Made by a program: the position numbers and the translations under genes. From Acinetobacter geminorum (lineage in GTDB: Bacteria; Pseudomonadota; Gammaproteobacteria; Pseudomonadales; Moraxellaceae), in NCBI RefSeq assembly GCF_013009345.1, contig NZ_JABELE010000012.1:93665-157664 (forward strand): a stretch of DNA of 64,000 nt. The letters run 5' to 3'. Each line of letters starts with the position of its first letter. Position 1 is the first letter of the stretch. Below, in pieces: positions 17,884-26,138 of the stretch. The notes beneath the pieces were generated by a model that saw only the letters and a list, made by a program, of their open reading frames with translations, was not told the DNA's origin and searched no databases.

Positions 17884-18881
17884 AGACTTTCCCCCATCGC
17901 GTTGCGTAGAGCAATTGTTAAGTTATAAGTGCGGCGTAAGAATCGAGTTGTATTATCAGAAGCATGCACGGTTTGATCTAACATAAAAAAAGATTGCTCA
18001 GGATCTATTGCTTTGCTTTGAGCATTATTAGTAGAGCGCGCTAATACAGATATTTGTATTGAAAGAATTCGTGGCGGCATTACAGATGGTGTGGCATCTC
18101 GTGCAGCCTGTGCAGCAGCGCGATATTGGGGAATGGTATAATAAGCAAAATTGCCAGCCGCATTTTTTGCACCAAACAGCACATGGAAATGATCAATACG
18201 CGGCAATACAATTTGACCAGCGTCGCCCAACCCAGCAATAGTGGTCGGTTGAGCTGTGGCTACAGCTGAGGGAGTATTTGCATCACATGCAAGAGCATAA
18301 TCTTGCTGGGAACTACCATTACTATCCAGACGTAAAAAATAACGCTCTACAATTAAATCTCCTGCAAGTACATTTACACCTTCACAATTGGTCATATTCG
18401 TAGGCGCAATAAATTGGATAGTCAATTGATCACTTTGCACAACTGCATTTGAACTATTCTGTATATTTGAAAGACCTTTCCAATGATTACTCACGGTACT
18501 CACCGTATCGCCGGCACCACGACTGAGTAATGTGTCAGCAATATAGGTATTTGTTCCAACGTTAGGGACAAAATTAACATTGTTATTATTGGTTGCAGTT
18601 GAGCCAGTTAATACAACACCACCCCAAGGGGTTGTATCGGTTAATATTGGATTGGTTACATTCCCATAATTTAGAAGGCGTATATCTCGGGCAATATATT
18701 CCAATCCAAAAATACCGCTATCTTGTATTTCAGCATTTGCTTTTTGTAGACGACTTGATAGAAGTCCACCAATAAATAATTGAGTCGCCGCGGCCACCAA
18801 AATTAGACCTAAAGCCAATGCCACCATCAGCTCAATTAATGTAAAGCCTCGTTGTTTCCACGATATAAATGAGTGAGCCAT
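17880..18881 (-). CDS. pilW: Minor pilin PilW
   Basis: A 333-residue prepilin with leader MAHSFISWKQRG and FTLIELMVALALGLILVAAA, Glu5 present. PilW proteins are the large minor pilins of the tip complex. Its ATG overlaps the pilV stop (TAATG), and its own stop overlaps pilX, so translation is probably coupled through the whole set. Confidence 0.9.
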   Translation of the reverse strand: MAHSFISWKQRGFTLIELMVALALGLILVAAATQLFIGGLLSSRLQKANAEIQDSGIFGLEYIARDIRLLNYGNVTNPILTDTTPWGGVVLTGSTATNNNNVNFVPNVGTNTYIADTLLSRGAGDTVSTVSNHWKGLSNIQNSSNAVVQSDQLTIQFIAPTNMTNCEGVNVLAGDLIVERYFLRLDSNGSSQQDYALACDANTPSAVATAQPTTIAGLGDAGQIVLPRIDHFHVLFGAKNAAGNFAYYTIPQYRAAAQAARDATPSVMPPRILSIQISVLARSTNNAQSKAIDPEQSFFMLDQTVHASDNTTRFLRRTYNLTIALRNAMGESL

Positions 18882-19435
18882 TAATATGCCTCCATCATTA
18901 AACAGTTCGAATTATTGACATAAACGCCATTTGTACTCATACAACTCGACACATCCGCGCTAGTGACTCCCTCATTTGTTGTAATTACTGGAGCGGTTTT
19001 CCCCCAAAAAACAAACAAACATTGCCTCTGCTGGGCCATTGTGCTTGTAACCCCTGGGCAATTCGTCATTGTGATTTTCATGCCAAGTTGATCAGCATTT
19101 CTTGCTGCTTGATATGCATCAAATTGGGCAAGCTGAGAAGGTGTACAAGCTGCATTGAAACACAAAGTAGGAGCAGTGGTGGCAGATGAATAGTTGCTAT
19201 AACTACGGACAAATGCGGGATACTGACTAGCTTGAGAACTATTTACGCGAATGTTTTCTGCTAATCCTCTCATGATCATAATCGCTTGAGATTTGCTTAA
19301 TGCCTCTGAAGAAGCATCCATAGCACGGACTTGCAAGGCAACATATCCTAAAACCCCTATCGCAATTAAAATTAAGGCAACCAACACTTCTAATAAACCC
19401 ACCCCAACTTGAGCCTTTTGTTTAGAGCCCTGCAT
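18881..19435 (-). CDS. pilV: Minor pilin PilV
   Basis: A prepilin of 184 residues. The leader MQGSKQKAQVG is followed by VGLLEVLVALILIAIGVLG, the PilV/GspI form of the motif with Glu at position 5. Two ATGs are possible. The one at 19435 overlaps the fimU stop as TAATG and lies 8 bases from GAGGAG; the one at 19441 lies only 2 bases from it, so I choose 19435. Confidence 0.88.
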   Translation of the reverse strand: MQGSKQKAQVGVGLLEVLVALILIAIGVLGYVALQVRAMDASSEALSKSQAIMIMRGLAENIRVNSSQASQYPAFVRSYSNYSSATTAPTLCFNAACTPSQLAQFDAYQAARNADQLGMKITMTNCPGVTSTMAQQRQCLFVFWGKTAPVITTNEGVTSADVSSCMSTNGVYVNNSNCLMMEAY

Positions 19436-19914
19436 TAACATGTCTCCTCAGCTTTAAAAATTAATGTGCCAAGCTTTGTTAGAATAAGAATTTTCTTTTT
19501 ATTTATTTTTGAATTACAAATAGATAAAAGTGTGTCTTGGGTGATATTGGTTATCACTCCATTCGCATTAAAAGTTAAAGTGGTCGCTGTTAATGAACTC
19601 TGCGCACCATCAGCAGCGATATTTTTAAGCTCAAGACTGTTATTGGAATCAGCTTTCCAATTCAAGGAAGTGGGAGTATTTAAAGCCGTTGAATTCAGAT
19701 TAATAGAAACATCCTGTCGACCAAGTATGGCTTGGTTCTTTGCTTCCGATAAAGTATTGATTAGATCTCGTTGGTTTCCATCTAGTCGTCTGCTTTCTAA
19801 TAAATTCGACATAGATGGTGCAGCCATCATCGCAATAATAGCCATGACCGCAATCGTCACCATAAGCTCAACCAAGGTGAACCCATCTTGCGGAATAATT
19901 ACCCTCATCCCCAT
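19435..19914 (-). CDS. fimU: Minor pilin, FimU/FimT/GspH family
   Basis: A 159-residue prepilin and first gene of the minor-pilin operon. The leader ending QDG is followed by FTLVELMVTIAVMAIIAMMAAPS. The C-terminal half has the GspH/FimT pattern, with a late Cys pair. FimT-type pseudopilins in several gamma-proteobacteria bind incoming DNA; whether this one is FimU or FimT is not settled by sequence. An ATG at 19908 is an alternative start with a better-placed GGGG. No GG-N10-GC promoter is visible in front of it, in contrast to pilA. Confidence 0.85.
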   Translation of the reverse strand: MGMRVIIPQDGFTLVELMVTIAVMAIIAMMAAPSMSNLLESRRLDGNQRDLINTLSEAKNQAILGRQDVSINLNSTALNTPTSLNWKADSNNSLELKNIAADGAQSSLTATTLTFNANGVITNITQDTLLSICNSKINKKKILILTKLGTLIFKAEETC

Positions 19915-20002
19915 ACCCCAAATAAACTTTAAAATTTTTTATTTATTAATTAAATTTTACTTCTTATGTTTACAAAACAAATACAAAACAGATAAAGGGT
20001 AT

Positions 20003-20041
20003 AAAAAAACAGATAACTGTCATATCAACACTTATCTGTTT
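20003..20041 (-). terminator. Rho-independent terminator of ispH
   Basis: On the minus strand AAACAGATAA pairs with TTATCTGTTT across a 15-base loop and is followed by more T. It ends 37 bp after the ispH stop. Confidence 0.75.
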
Positions 20042-20077
20042 AATTTTTTAAAATCAGTATGTTAAATACATCACACT

Positions 20078-21028
20078 TTACGCTTGAGTCACATGAATGC
20101 GTAATTCTTTAGGAAGACTAAAGGTTATGTTCTCTTCACGCCCATCTAATTCTTTCGGTGCTTGAGCACCCCAATCTTGTAAACGTTGAATTACTTGTTT
20201 AATCAAGATTTCTGGCGCAGAGGCACCAGCAGTAACACCAATTTTACAAGTCTCATTGAACCATGACTGCTCTAATTGATCAGCGTTATCTACAAGGTAA
20301 GCGGCTTTACCCATACGCTCTGCAAGCTCACGCAATCGATTTGAATTTGATGAGTTAGGTGAACCTACAACCAATACGACATCACACTTCTCAGCTAAAT
20401 CACGCACAGCATCTTGTCTGTTTTGAGTTGCATAGCAAATGTCATCTTTACGCGGACCTTGAATATGCGGAAATTTTGCACGCAAAGCATCAATAACCTT
20501 AGCTGTATCATCAATAGAAAGTGTTGTTTGAGTTACAAATGCAAGTTTCTCAGGATGTCGTACGGTAAGTGCAGCAACATCTTCTTCATCTTCAACCAGA
20601 TAAATATCACCGCCTTTTAATTTGTCATATTGCCCCATTGTACCTTCGACTTCCGGGTGCCCTTCATGACCAATTAAAATCGCTTCAGTACCTTCACGCG
20701 CATATTTAGTAACTTCAATATGAACTTTGGTCACTAAAGGACAAGTCGCATCGAAAACTTTTAAACCTCGGCGTTCAGCTTCTTGTTGAACTGCTTTTGA
20801 AACACCGTGCGCACTAAAAATTACAATTGAATCATCTGGCACTTGGTCCAGCTCATCAACGAAAACAGCCCCTCTTTGGCGTAAGTCATCTACCACAAAT
20901 TTATTGTGTACAACTTCATGACGTACATAAATAGGAGGATTGAAACATTCTAAAGCCCGATTGACGATTGCTATGGCTCGATCAACACCGGCACAAAAAC
21001 CACGCGGATTAGCTAACACAATTTCCAT
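20078..21028 (-). CDS. ispH: 4-hydroxy-3-methylbut-2-enyl diphosphate reductase
   Basis: Last step of the MEP isoprenoid pathway, making IPP and DMAPP. The 316-residue protein has the three iron-sulfur ligands Cys12 (PRGFCAGVDRA), Cys96 (DATCPLVTK) and Cys198, the catalytic Glu126 (HPEVEGT), and NSSNSNRL. Essential gene. Divergent from gmk. Confidence 0.97.
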   Translation of the reverse strand: MEIVLANPRGFCAGVDRAIAIVNRALECFNPPIYVRHEVVHNKFVVDDLRQRGAVFVDELDQVPDDSIVIFSAHGVSKAVQQEAERRGLKVFDATCPLVTKVHIEVTKYAREGTEAILIGHEGHPEVEGTMGQYDKLKGGDIYLVEDEEDVAALTVRHPEKLAFVTQTTLSIDDTAKVIDALRAKFPHIQGPRKDDICYATQNRQDAVRDLAEKCDVVLVVGSPNSSNSNRLRELAERMGKAAYLVDNADQLEQSWFNETCKIGVTAGASAPEILIKQVIQRLQDWGAQAPKELDGREENITFSLPKELRIHVTQA

Positions 21029-21087
21029 AACAGCCTCAAAATTAATAAAACAGGGGAATTTCTCTTGAATATTTGCAATTAAAACTA

Positions 21088-21116
21088 TTCAGTTTAAACG
21101 CACGGTACACTACAAT
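21088..21116 (+). promoter_or_regulatory. Probable gmk promoter
   Basis: TTCAGT (21088-21093), a 17-base spacer, then TACAAT (21111-21116). The -10 is strong and the -35 weak. It would give a leader of about 28 bases before the gmk ATG. Confidence 0.4.
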
Positions 21117-21150
21117 AGCGAAGATATTTTATCATATCAGGAAAAATATC

Positions 21151-21780
21151 ATGTCGGGTCTATTGTTTGTCGTTTCTGCTGCATCAGGAACGGGCAAAAC
21201 ATCTTTGGTAAAAGCCCTGCTTGACCGTGTGAGCAATTTACATGTTTCAGTCTCGCATACAACCCGAGGTCAACGTCCCGGTGAGTTAGATGGTGTTCAC
21301 TATCACTTCACTACAAAAGATGAATTTCTAGACCAAGTCAACCATGATGGATTTATCGAATACGCTGAGGTATTTGGTAACTACTATGGCACTTCTCAAG
21401 CTACTGTAAAACAACAGCTAGCTCAAGGACACGATGTCTTACTTGAAATTGATTGGCAAGGTGCAGAACAAGTACGCAAACTTTTCCCTGAATCCAAACA
21501 AATATTCATTTTACCCCCAACTCAATTTGATCTACGTCAGCGTTTATCTAATCGCGGCACTGACTCAGTTGAAGTCATTGAGCATCGTTTAAGCTGTGCA
21601 GTAGAAGATATGCAGCACTACACGAACTTTGATTACATCATTATCAATGATGATTTTAATAAAGCCTTACATGAGCTTGAAGCTGTAATTACAGCGAACC
21701 GTTTGGTGCTATCTCAGCAAGCAAAACGTCATCAAGCTTTAATTCAGGACTTGATTACTCCTCAACCAAAACAGGAATAA
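21151..21780 (+). CDS. gmk: Guanylate kinase
   Basis: Phosphorylates GMP to GDP with ATP. The 209-residue protein starts MSGLLFVVSA and has the P-loop ASGTGKT at 11-17, GMP-binding SHTTRGQRPGE and a DVLLEIDWQGA segment. The start at 21151 gives the family length; the longer frame begins before the likely promoter. It is followed by rpoZ and spoT, a common gamma-proteobacterial order linking GTP supply and ppGpp. Confidence 0.96.
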   Translation: MSGLLFVVSAASGTGKTSLVKALLDRVSNLHVSVSHTTRGQRPGELDGVHYHFTTKDEFLDQVNHDGFIEYAEVFGNYYGTSQATVKQQLAQGHDVLLEIDWQGAEQVRKLFPESKQIFILPPTQFDLRQRLSNRGTDSVEVIEHRLSCAVEDMQHYTNFDYIIINDDFNKALHELEAVITANRLVLSQQAKRHQALIQDLITPQPKQE

Positions 21781-21852
21781 CTTGAGTCTAGATCGAAAGC
21801 CTTTTATACTATTTAGTCTGTTCAAATTTACCATTCCAGAACGAGAACTTTT

Positions 21853-22131
21853 ATGGCACGCGTCACCGTTGAAGATTGTTTAGATCATGTAGACAACCGT
21901 TTTGAGCTTGTGCTCGTTGCAAGTAAACGTGCTCGTCAATTGGCACGTCAAGGCATGGAGCCAACTGTAGAATGGGATAACGACAAACCGACTGTAGTTT
22001 CTTTGCGCGAAATCGCGGCAGGGCACGTTACGAAAGAAATTCTTAAACAACGTGAGCAAGATTACCAAACTTCTAGTCTTGATCTTGCCCTTTCTACAAA
22101 CAGCTTGAATTTAGAAGGTTTTTCTTTCTAA
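21853..22131 (+). CDS. rpoZ: RNA polymerase omega subunit
   Basis: A 92-residue subunit that aids RNA polymerase assembly and forms part of a ppGpp site. It begins MARVTVEDCLDHVDNRFELV and has the RARQLARQG motif. It is 72 bp after gmk and is followed by a strong terminator, then spoT. Confidence 0.96.
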   Translation: MARVTVEDCLDHVDNRFELVLVASKRARQLARQGMEPTVEWDNDKPTVVSLREIAAGHVTKEILKQREQDYQTSSLDLALSTNSLNLEGFSF

Positions 22132-22146
22132 TTTACTCTGTTTCAT

Positions 22147-22181
22147 AAAAAAACCATCGTTTTCCTGCGATGGTTTTTTAT
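22147..22181 (+). terminator. Terminator of gmk-rpoZ
   Basis: AAAAACCATCG/CGATGGTTTTT with an 8-base loop and a T run, 16 bp after the rpoZ stop. It should partly separate spoT from rpoZ. Confidence 0.85.
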
Positions 22182-22340
22182 TTGGCTTTGCGCCATATTT
22201 AAAGATATTGAGAAAAGCAATTATTTTCATTGAAAAAAAAATACACTTTTTCAAATGAAAAAATTGACAAGTTCCGCAATATGCTTTTCATTAAGAAGCA
22301 GATAGATTTAGTTTTTCAGTAATAGGAAAAAGGGTGATTT

Positions 22341-24446
22341 ATGCCAGGCGAAGAGGTCAGCCAAGCCAAGCAACAGCTCAAATTAATTATCGACCCTTAC
22401 TTATCGGTAAGCGAAGTCGAAAAAGTGCTTGCTGCCTGCGATTTTGCCGATCTAGCGCATACTGGCATTACACGTAAAAGTGGTGAGCCCTATATTCTGC
22501 ACCCTATCGCTGTAAGTTGCATTCTTGCAAACATGCGTTTAGATGCTGAAACTTTAATGGCAGCACTTTTGCATGATGTTATTGAAGATACTCAATATAC
22601 AAAAGAAGATATTATTGAAAAGTTTGGCCTAACAGTTGCAGAGCTAGTCGATGGTGTAACCAAACTTAGCCAATCAAGCGATAAAGAATATAACAAGGCA
22701 GCTTCATTCCGAAAAATTCTGCAAGCAACCTTACAAGATCCACGTGTCATCATTATTAAATTAGCAGATCGCTATCACAATATGACAACTCTAGGTGCTT
22801 TACGTCCAGACAAACGTGCCCGCATTGCTCAAGAGACTTTTGATATATTTGTACCGATGGCAAGATTAGTCGGCATGAATGAAATGGGCGATAATCTAGA
22901 GAATCTTTGTTATCAAAACCTTGACCTTGATATGTTTGATAACGTTCAAAATGCTCTGCTTCAAACAAAACCCGAACGTTGTAAATATCAAAGTATCTGG
23001 GAACAAAACCTCGCTGAACTCCTTCATAATTATCATATTCAAGGCCGTATTAAAAAGAAAAATAACAATATCGAATTATTACGCCATTTCGTTAAAAACG
23101 AGATGGACCTCCAAGAGCTTACCCATAGTCATGCTTTTGAAATTGTTCTACAAAGCATTGCCGACTGTGACCGCTTAGAAGAAGCATTAAGAGAAAACTT
23201 TCAGGTTATCCAGTACCAAGACCATATTCGTCGACCATTACCCGGCGGTAATCAGTCTTTATTGATTAAACTTAAAGGCGAAAAAACCACACTATCTCTT
23301 ACTATTCAAACTGAGCTCATGCGTAAAGCTGCCCGTTTTGGGGTAGTGTTAGGTGAAAATGCGCCGCAAACTTGCCGCTCTGCCATTCAGGCTTCAATGC
23401 AGAACTTAAATACATTGATTGACGGTGAATGTGCTAAAACAACTTTTAATGATTTGCTTGATTATCTGCATCAAGAAAAAATCTGGGTATATACGCCCCA
23501 TGGCCAATTGCATGAGCTACCGCAAGGCGCTACCGTAGTTGATTTTGCTTATTCAGCAAGTTTATTTTTAGGTAACCACGCAGTTGGCGCAAAAGTCGAT
23601 GGTGAGATTAAACCACTTTCTACCCCATTAGTTAGCGGTCAGGTTATCGAAATTATTACGGATGTTTTAGCGACACCAAACCCAGACTGGCTAAGCTTTA
23701 TTAATACGCAAAAAGCACGTCGTGCATTACAGCATGTACTAAAAGATCAAGATATCGAAGAACAACGTCTTGTTGGTGCACAAGCGCTTTCTCGAGCACT
23801 AAAACTCTTTAATCGTTCAATCAATGATCTTTCCGAAGCTGATTGGCTAGATCTATTACAATGGCGCCATATCGATAATAAAAATACATTGTTTGAACAA
23901 ATTGCGGTTGGTGATTTACTACCTCAGCTTGTAGCAAATCACCTGTTTGCTCATGATAAACATCCGCAAGTAGAAAACTCAGATCGACTTATTCAAAGTA
24001 CGGAAGGAGTCGACGTTAAATATGCGCACTGCTGTAATCCTATTCTAGGCGATCCAATTCAAGGACATTTAACGCGTCGCGGATTAATTGTGCATCGTAT
24101 TCGCTGTCATAACTTGCTACATGAACAGCATCTACATCCTGAAAATATCATGCCGCTTCAATGGAAAGCAGATGATGTAGATGATGTCCGTTTTACAGCC
24201 TACCTTGCTATTTATATGGCAATGAATGATGAACAAGTATCAGACCTAATCTATCAATGTCGTAAAAATAACGCTGGGGTAGAGATGGTTCACTCAAATG
24301 AGCAAAGAACTTTTGTGAATATTGTAGTGAATAACCGTAAGCATATTGCAAAAGTCATTCGTGATTTACGCATGCACTATGGTTTCCCGCGCATTGAACG
24401 TTTAGATGCTCCTGCTCCGCAAATGGAAATTTCAAAAGTAAGCTAA
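22341..24446 (+). CDS. spoT: SpoT-type (p)ppGpp hydrolase with degenerate synthetase domain
   Basis: A 701-residue RelA/SpoT homologue. The hydrolase site is intact: His54 (LHP), His78-Asp79 with Glu82-Asp83 (HDVIED) and Asp143/Asn147 (LADRYHNM). The synthetase region (about 210-345) is degenerate: the place of YQSLH reads NQSLL (304-308) and that of EVQIRT reads LTIQT (320-324), so substrate-binding and catalytic residues are gone. The TGS (from about 377), a Cys-containing zinc-finger-like segment (AHCCNPILGD) and a C-terminal ACT domain are present. A. baumannii SpoT is known as a monofunctional hydrolase. AAGGGTG precedes the ATG. Confidence 0.95.
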   Translation: MPGEEVSQAKQQLKLIIDPYLSVSEVEKVLAACDFADLAHTGITRKSGEPYILHPIAVSCILANMRLDAETLMAALLHDVIEDTQYTKEDIIEKFGLTVAELVDGVTKLSQSSDKEYNKAASFRKILQATLQDPRVIIIKLADRYHNMTTLGALRPDKRARIAQETFDIFVPMARLVGMNEMGDNLENLCYQNLDLDMFDNVQNALLQTKPERCKYQSIWEQNLAELLHNYHIQGRIKKKNNNIELLRHFVKNEMDLQELTHSHAFEIVLQSIADCDRLEEALRENFQVIQYQDHIRRPLPGGNQSLLIKLKGEKTTLSLTIQTELMRKAARFGVVLGENAPQTCRSAIQASMQNLNTLIDGECAKTTFNDLLDYLHQEKIWVYTPHGQLHELPQGATVVDFAYSASLFLGNHAVGAKVDGEIKPLSTPLVSGQVIEIITDVLATPNPDWLSFINTQKARRALQHVLKDQDIEEQRLVGAQALSRALKLFNRSINDLSEADWLDLLQWRHIDNKNTLFEQIAVGDLLPQLVANHLFAHDKHPQVENSDRLIQSTEGVDVKYAHCCNPILGDPIQGHLTRRGLIVHRIRCHNLLHEQHLHPENIMPLQWKADDVDDVRFTAYLAIYMAMNDEQVSDLIYQCRKNNAGVEMVHSNEQRTFVNIVVNNRKHIAKVIRDLRMHYGFPRIERLDAPAPQMEISKVS

Positions 24447-24590
24447 ATTTCTATAGAGACGACTGACTAGATTTATGTTTCCTTAACAAAATCAAACTTT
24501 CCAAATTCACTTAATCAATTAAATCGATGATACTTTTGTCCAAAGCTATCATCGATTATGATGGAAATAGATTTAATCAAGGAGAACCAA

Positions 24591-24974
24591 ATGTCCCGCC
24601 AAGTCATTCATACTGAAAATGCCCCTGCTGCTATCGGCACATACTCTCAAGCTATTTTAGTAGACAATACGCTATATCTTTCAGGGCAAATTGGTTTAGA
24701 CCCATACAGTATGGAACTTGTAGAAGGTATCGAATCTCAAATTCGCCGTGTATTTGATAATTTAAAAGCAGTTTGTGAAGCTGCTGGTGGTTCACTTGCA
24801 GATATTGCTAAGCTCAATATTTTTTTAACTGACCTATCAAATTTCCAACTCGTGAACCAAATTATGGGTGAATATTTTGCTCAACCCTACCCTGCACGTG
24901 CAGCTCTTGGTGTAGCAAGCTTGCCAAAAGGTGCATTAGTGGAAATGGATGGAATTGTAATTATTAATCAATAA
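24591..24974 (+). CDS. ridA: 2-iminobutanoate/2-iminopropanoate deaminase, RidA family
   Basis: A 127-residue trimeric enzyme that hydrolyses reactive enamines and imines released by PLP enzymes such as threonine dehydratase. The family pattern IGTYSQAIL, LYLSGQIGLDP, and the C-terminal YPARAALGVASLPKGALVEMD with the substrate-binding Arg are present. AAGGAGA lies 5 bases before the ATG at 24591, deciding the start. It follows spoT by 144 bp, a common order. Confidence 0.95.
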   Translation: MSRQVIHTENAPAAIGTYSQAILVDNTLYLSGQIGLDPYSMELVEGIESQIRRVFDNLKAVCEAAGGSLADIAKLNIFLTDLSNFQLVNQIMGEYFAQPYPARAALGVASLPKGALVEMDGIVIINQ

Positions 24975-25025
24975 GATATAAAAAATTAAAATATCTAAAT
25001 TTCAATATTTAGTTTTTAAAACACG

Positions 25026-25087
25026 AACCACCTTTGCATAAAAATCTAAATTCTTCTTGGATTTCCGCTTAGGTGGTCTTTTTTTAT
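25026..25087 (+). terminator. Terminator after ridA
   Basis: ACCACCT (25027-25033) pairs with AGGTGGT (25071-25077), with an inner AAATC/GGATTT stem, followed by a run of T. Confidence 0.75.
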
Positions 25088-25130
25088 TCAAAATCCCAAT
25101 AATGATAAATGAGATTTTAAATGAATTTCA

Positions 25131-25160
25131 TTGACAAACGATAATAATTATCAATAATAT
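25131..25160 (+). promoter_or_regulatory. bfd promoter overlapped by a Fur box
   Basis: TTGACA (25131-25136) is a perfect -35. TAATAT at 25155-25160 serves as -10 with an 18-base spacer. The spacer carries GATAATAATTATC (25140-25152), a close match to the core of the Fur consensus (GATAATGATAATCATTATC). Binding of Fe-Fur there would block RNA polymerase, so bfd should be induced by iron starvation, as in other bacteria. Confidence 0.75.
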
Positions 25161-25193
25161 CAATTATCGCATTTATATTTGGGGATCACTCCC

Positions 25194-25388
25194 ATGTACG
25201 TTTGCTTGTGTCGTGGCATTACCGATCAGGATATTAAAGACGCTATTGAAAATGGCGCTGAAAGCTATCGTGAAATTCGCGATTTGCTTGATCTTGGTAC
25301 ATGCTGTGGACGCTGTGCACCAGAAGCTCGCGCTATCATTAGCGAAGAATTAGCAGAAATCGCTGCTCGCATTTCTGTAGCTGCATAA
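25194..25388 (+). CDS. bfd: Bacterioferritin-associated ferredoxin
   Basis: A 64-residue [2Fe-2S] protein that docks on bacterioferritin and reduces stored iron so that it can leave. The four cluster ligands are at Cys4, Cys6, Cys38 and Cys41, the same spacing as in E. coli Bfd; an extra Cys37 is present. ATG 25194 is chosen because it gives the canonical MYVCLC start. A Fur-boxed promoter precedes it and bfr follows 243 bp downstream. Confidence 0.93.
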   Translation: MYVCLCRGITDQDIKDAIENGAESYREIRDLLDLGTCCGRCAPEARAIISEELAEIAARISVAA

Positions 25389-25425
25389 TAAAAATTAATA
25401 TTTAACTAAATTTATTGACTCCTCC

Positions 25426-25474
25426 ACCGCTTTTTGCGGAACATTCACAGTTCCTCATTCAAGCGGTTTTTTTT
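25426..25474 (+). terminator. Terminator after bfd
   Basis: ACCGCTT (25426-25432) pairs with AAGCGGT (25461-25467), enclosing an inner GGAAC/GTTCC stem (25438-25454), then eight T. It should separate bfd from bfr, so the two genes can be controlled in opposite ways by iron. Confidence 0.75.
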
Positions 25475-25631
25475 GGCATAAAAACACCCTTTCTAATATT
25501 GTGTTGTTTTTGATTGCGATTTTCATTTGCTGTTCCATAAATTACTCGCCATCGCTATGATTGTTCACTAAAATGAATTTATAGATTGCCTTAATTAAGT
25601 TTGAGGCAGAAATTGTTTTGGAGTAGCCACA

Positions 25632-26096
25632 ATGAAAGGCAATCGTGATGTCATTAATCAGCTCAATCAAGTGCTGTATCATCATTTAACTGCAATTAAT
25701 CAATACTTTTTACATTCGCGCATGTTTAATGACTGGGGAATTGAGCAGCTTGGTTCTGCTGAATATAAAGAATCAATTCGTCAAATGAAACATGCCGATA
25801 AAATCATTGAACGTATTTTATTTTTAGAAGGACTACCTAACCTCCAACATTTAGGTAAGCTTTATATTGGTCAACACACAGAAGAAGTTCTGCACTGTGA
25901 CATTCGTAAAGTAAAAGAAAATATAGAAGCAATTCAAAAAGCGGTTGCTTTAGCTGAAACAGAGCAAGACTATGTCACCCGCGACCTTGTTCAAGAAATT
26001 TTAGAAAAAGAAGAAGAATATTGGGATTGGTTAGATACTCAAATTGATCTTATTGGCAGCGTAGGTATTGAAAACTATATCCAGAGCCAAATGTAA
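25632..26096 (+). CDS. bfr: Bacterioferritin, haem-binding type without a complete ferroxidase site
   Basis: A 154-residue subunit that aligns without gaps to E. coli Bfr over at least its first 130 residues. Met52, the axial haem ligand, is kept in QMKHAD, as is His54. The other ferroxidase ligands are mostly lost: position 18 is His (Glu in E. coli), 51 is Gln (Glu), 94 is Val (Glu) and 130 is Tyr (His); only Glu127 and His54 remain. This is the pattern of the haem-binding partner subunit of two-subunit bacterioferritins as in Neisseria BfrB. A second, catalytic Bfr or ferritin would be needed elsewhere. A GGAG lies before the start. Confidence 0.93.
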   Translation: MKGNRDVINQLNQVLYHHLTAINQYFLHSRMFNDWGIEQLGSAEYKESIRQMKHADKIIERILFLEGLPNLQHLGKLYIGQHTEEVLHCDIRKVKENIEAIQKAVALAETEQDYVTRDLVQEILEKEEEYWDWLDTQIDLIGSVGIENYIQSQM

Positions 26097-26105
26097 TTTC
26101 TCATA

Positions 26106-26137
26106 AAAAATCCCCTTGAGTACAAGGGGATTTTTTT
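26106..26137. terminator. Bidirectional terminator between bfr and the oligosaccharyltransferase gene
   Basis: AAAAATCCCCTTG-AGTA-CAAGGGGATTTTT is a 13-bp perfect stem, A-rich on one side and T-rich on the other, between convergent genes. Confidence 0.9.
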
Positions 26138-26138
26138 A

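Noticed and set aside
19466..20065. A 199-codon plus-strand frame antisense to fimU
   Set aside because: It mirrors the codons of the pilin gene and runs into the ispH terminator; no signal or family pattern.
25475..25631. A possible second Fur box before bfr
   Set aside because: GATTGCGATTTTCATTT is too far from the consensus and lacks symmetry.
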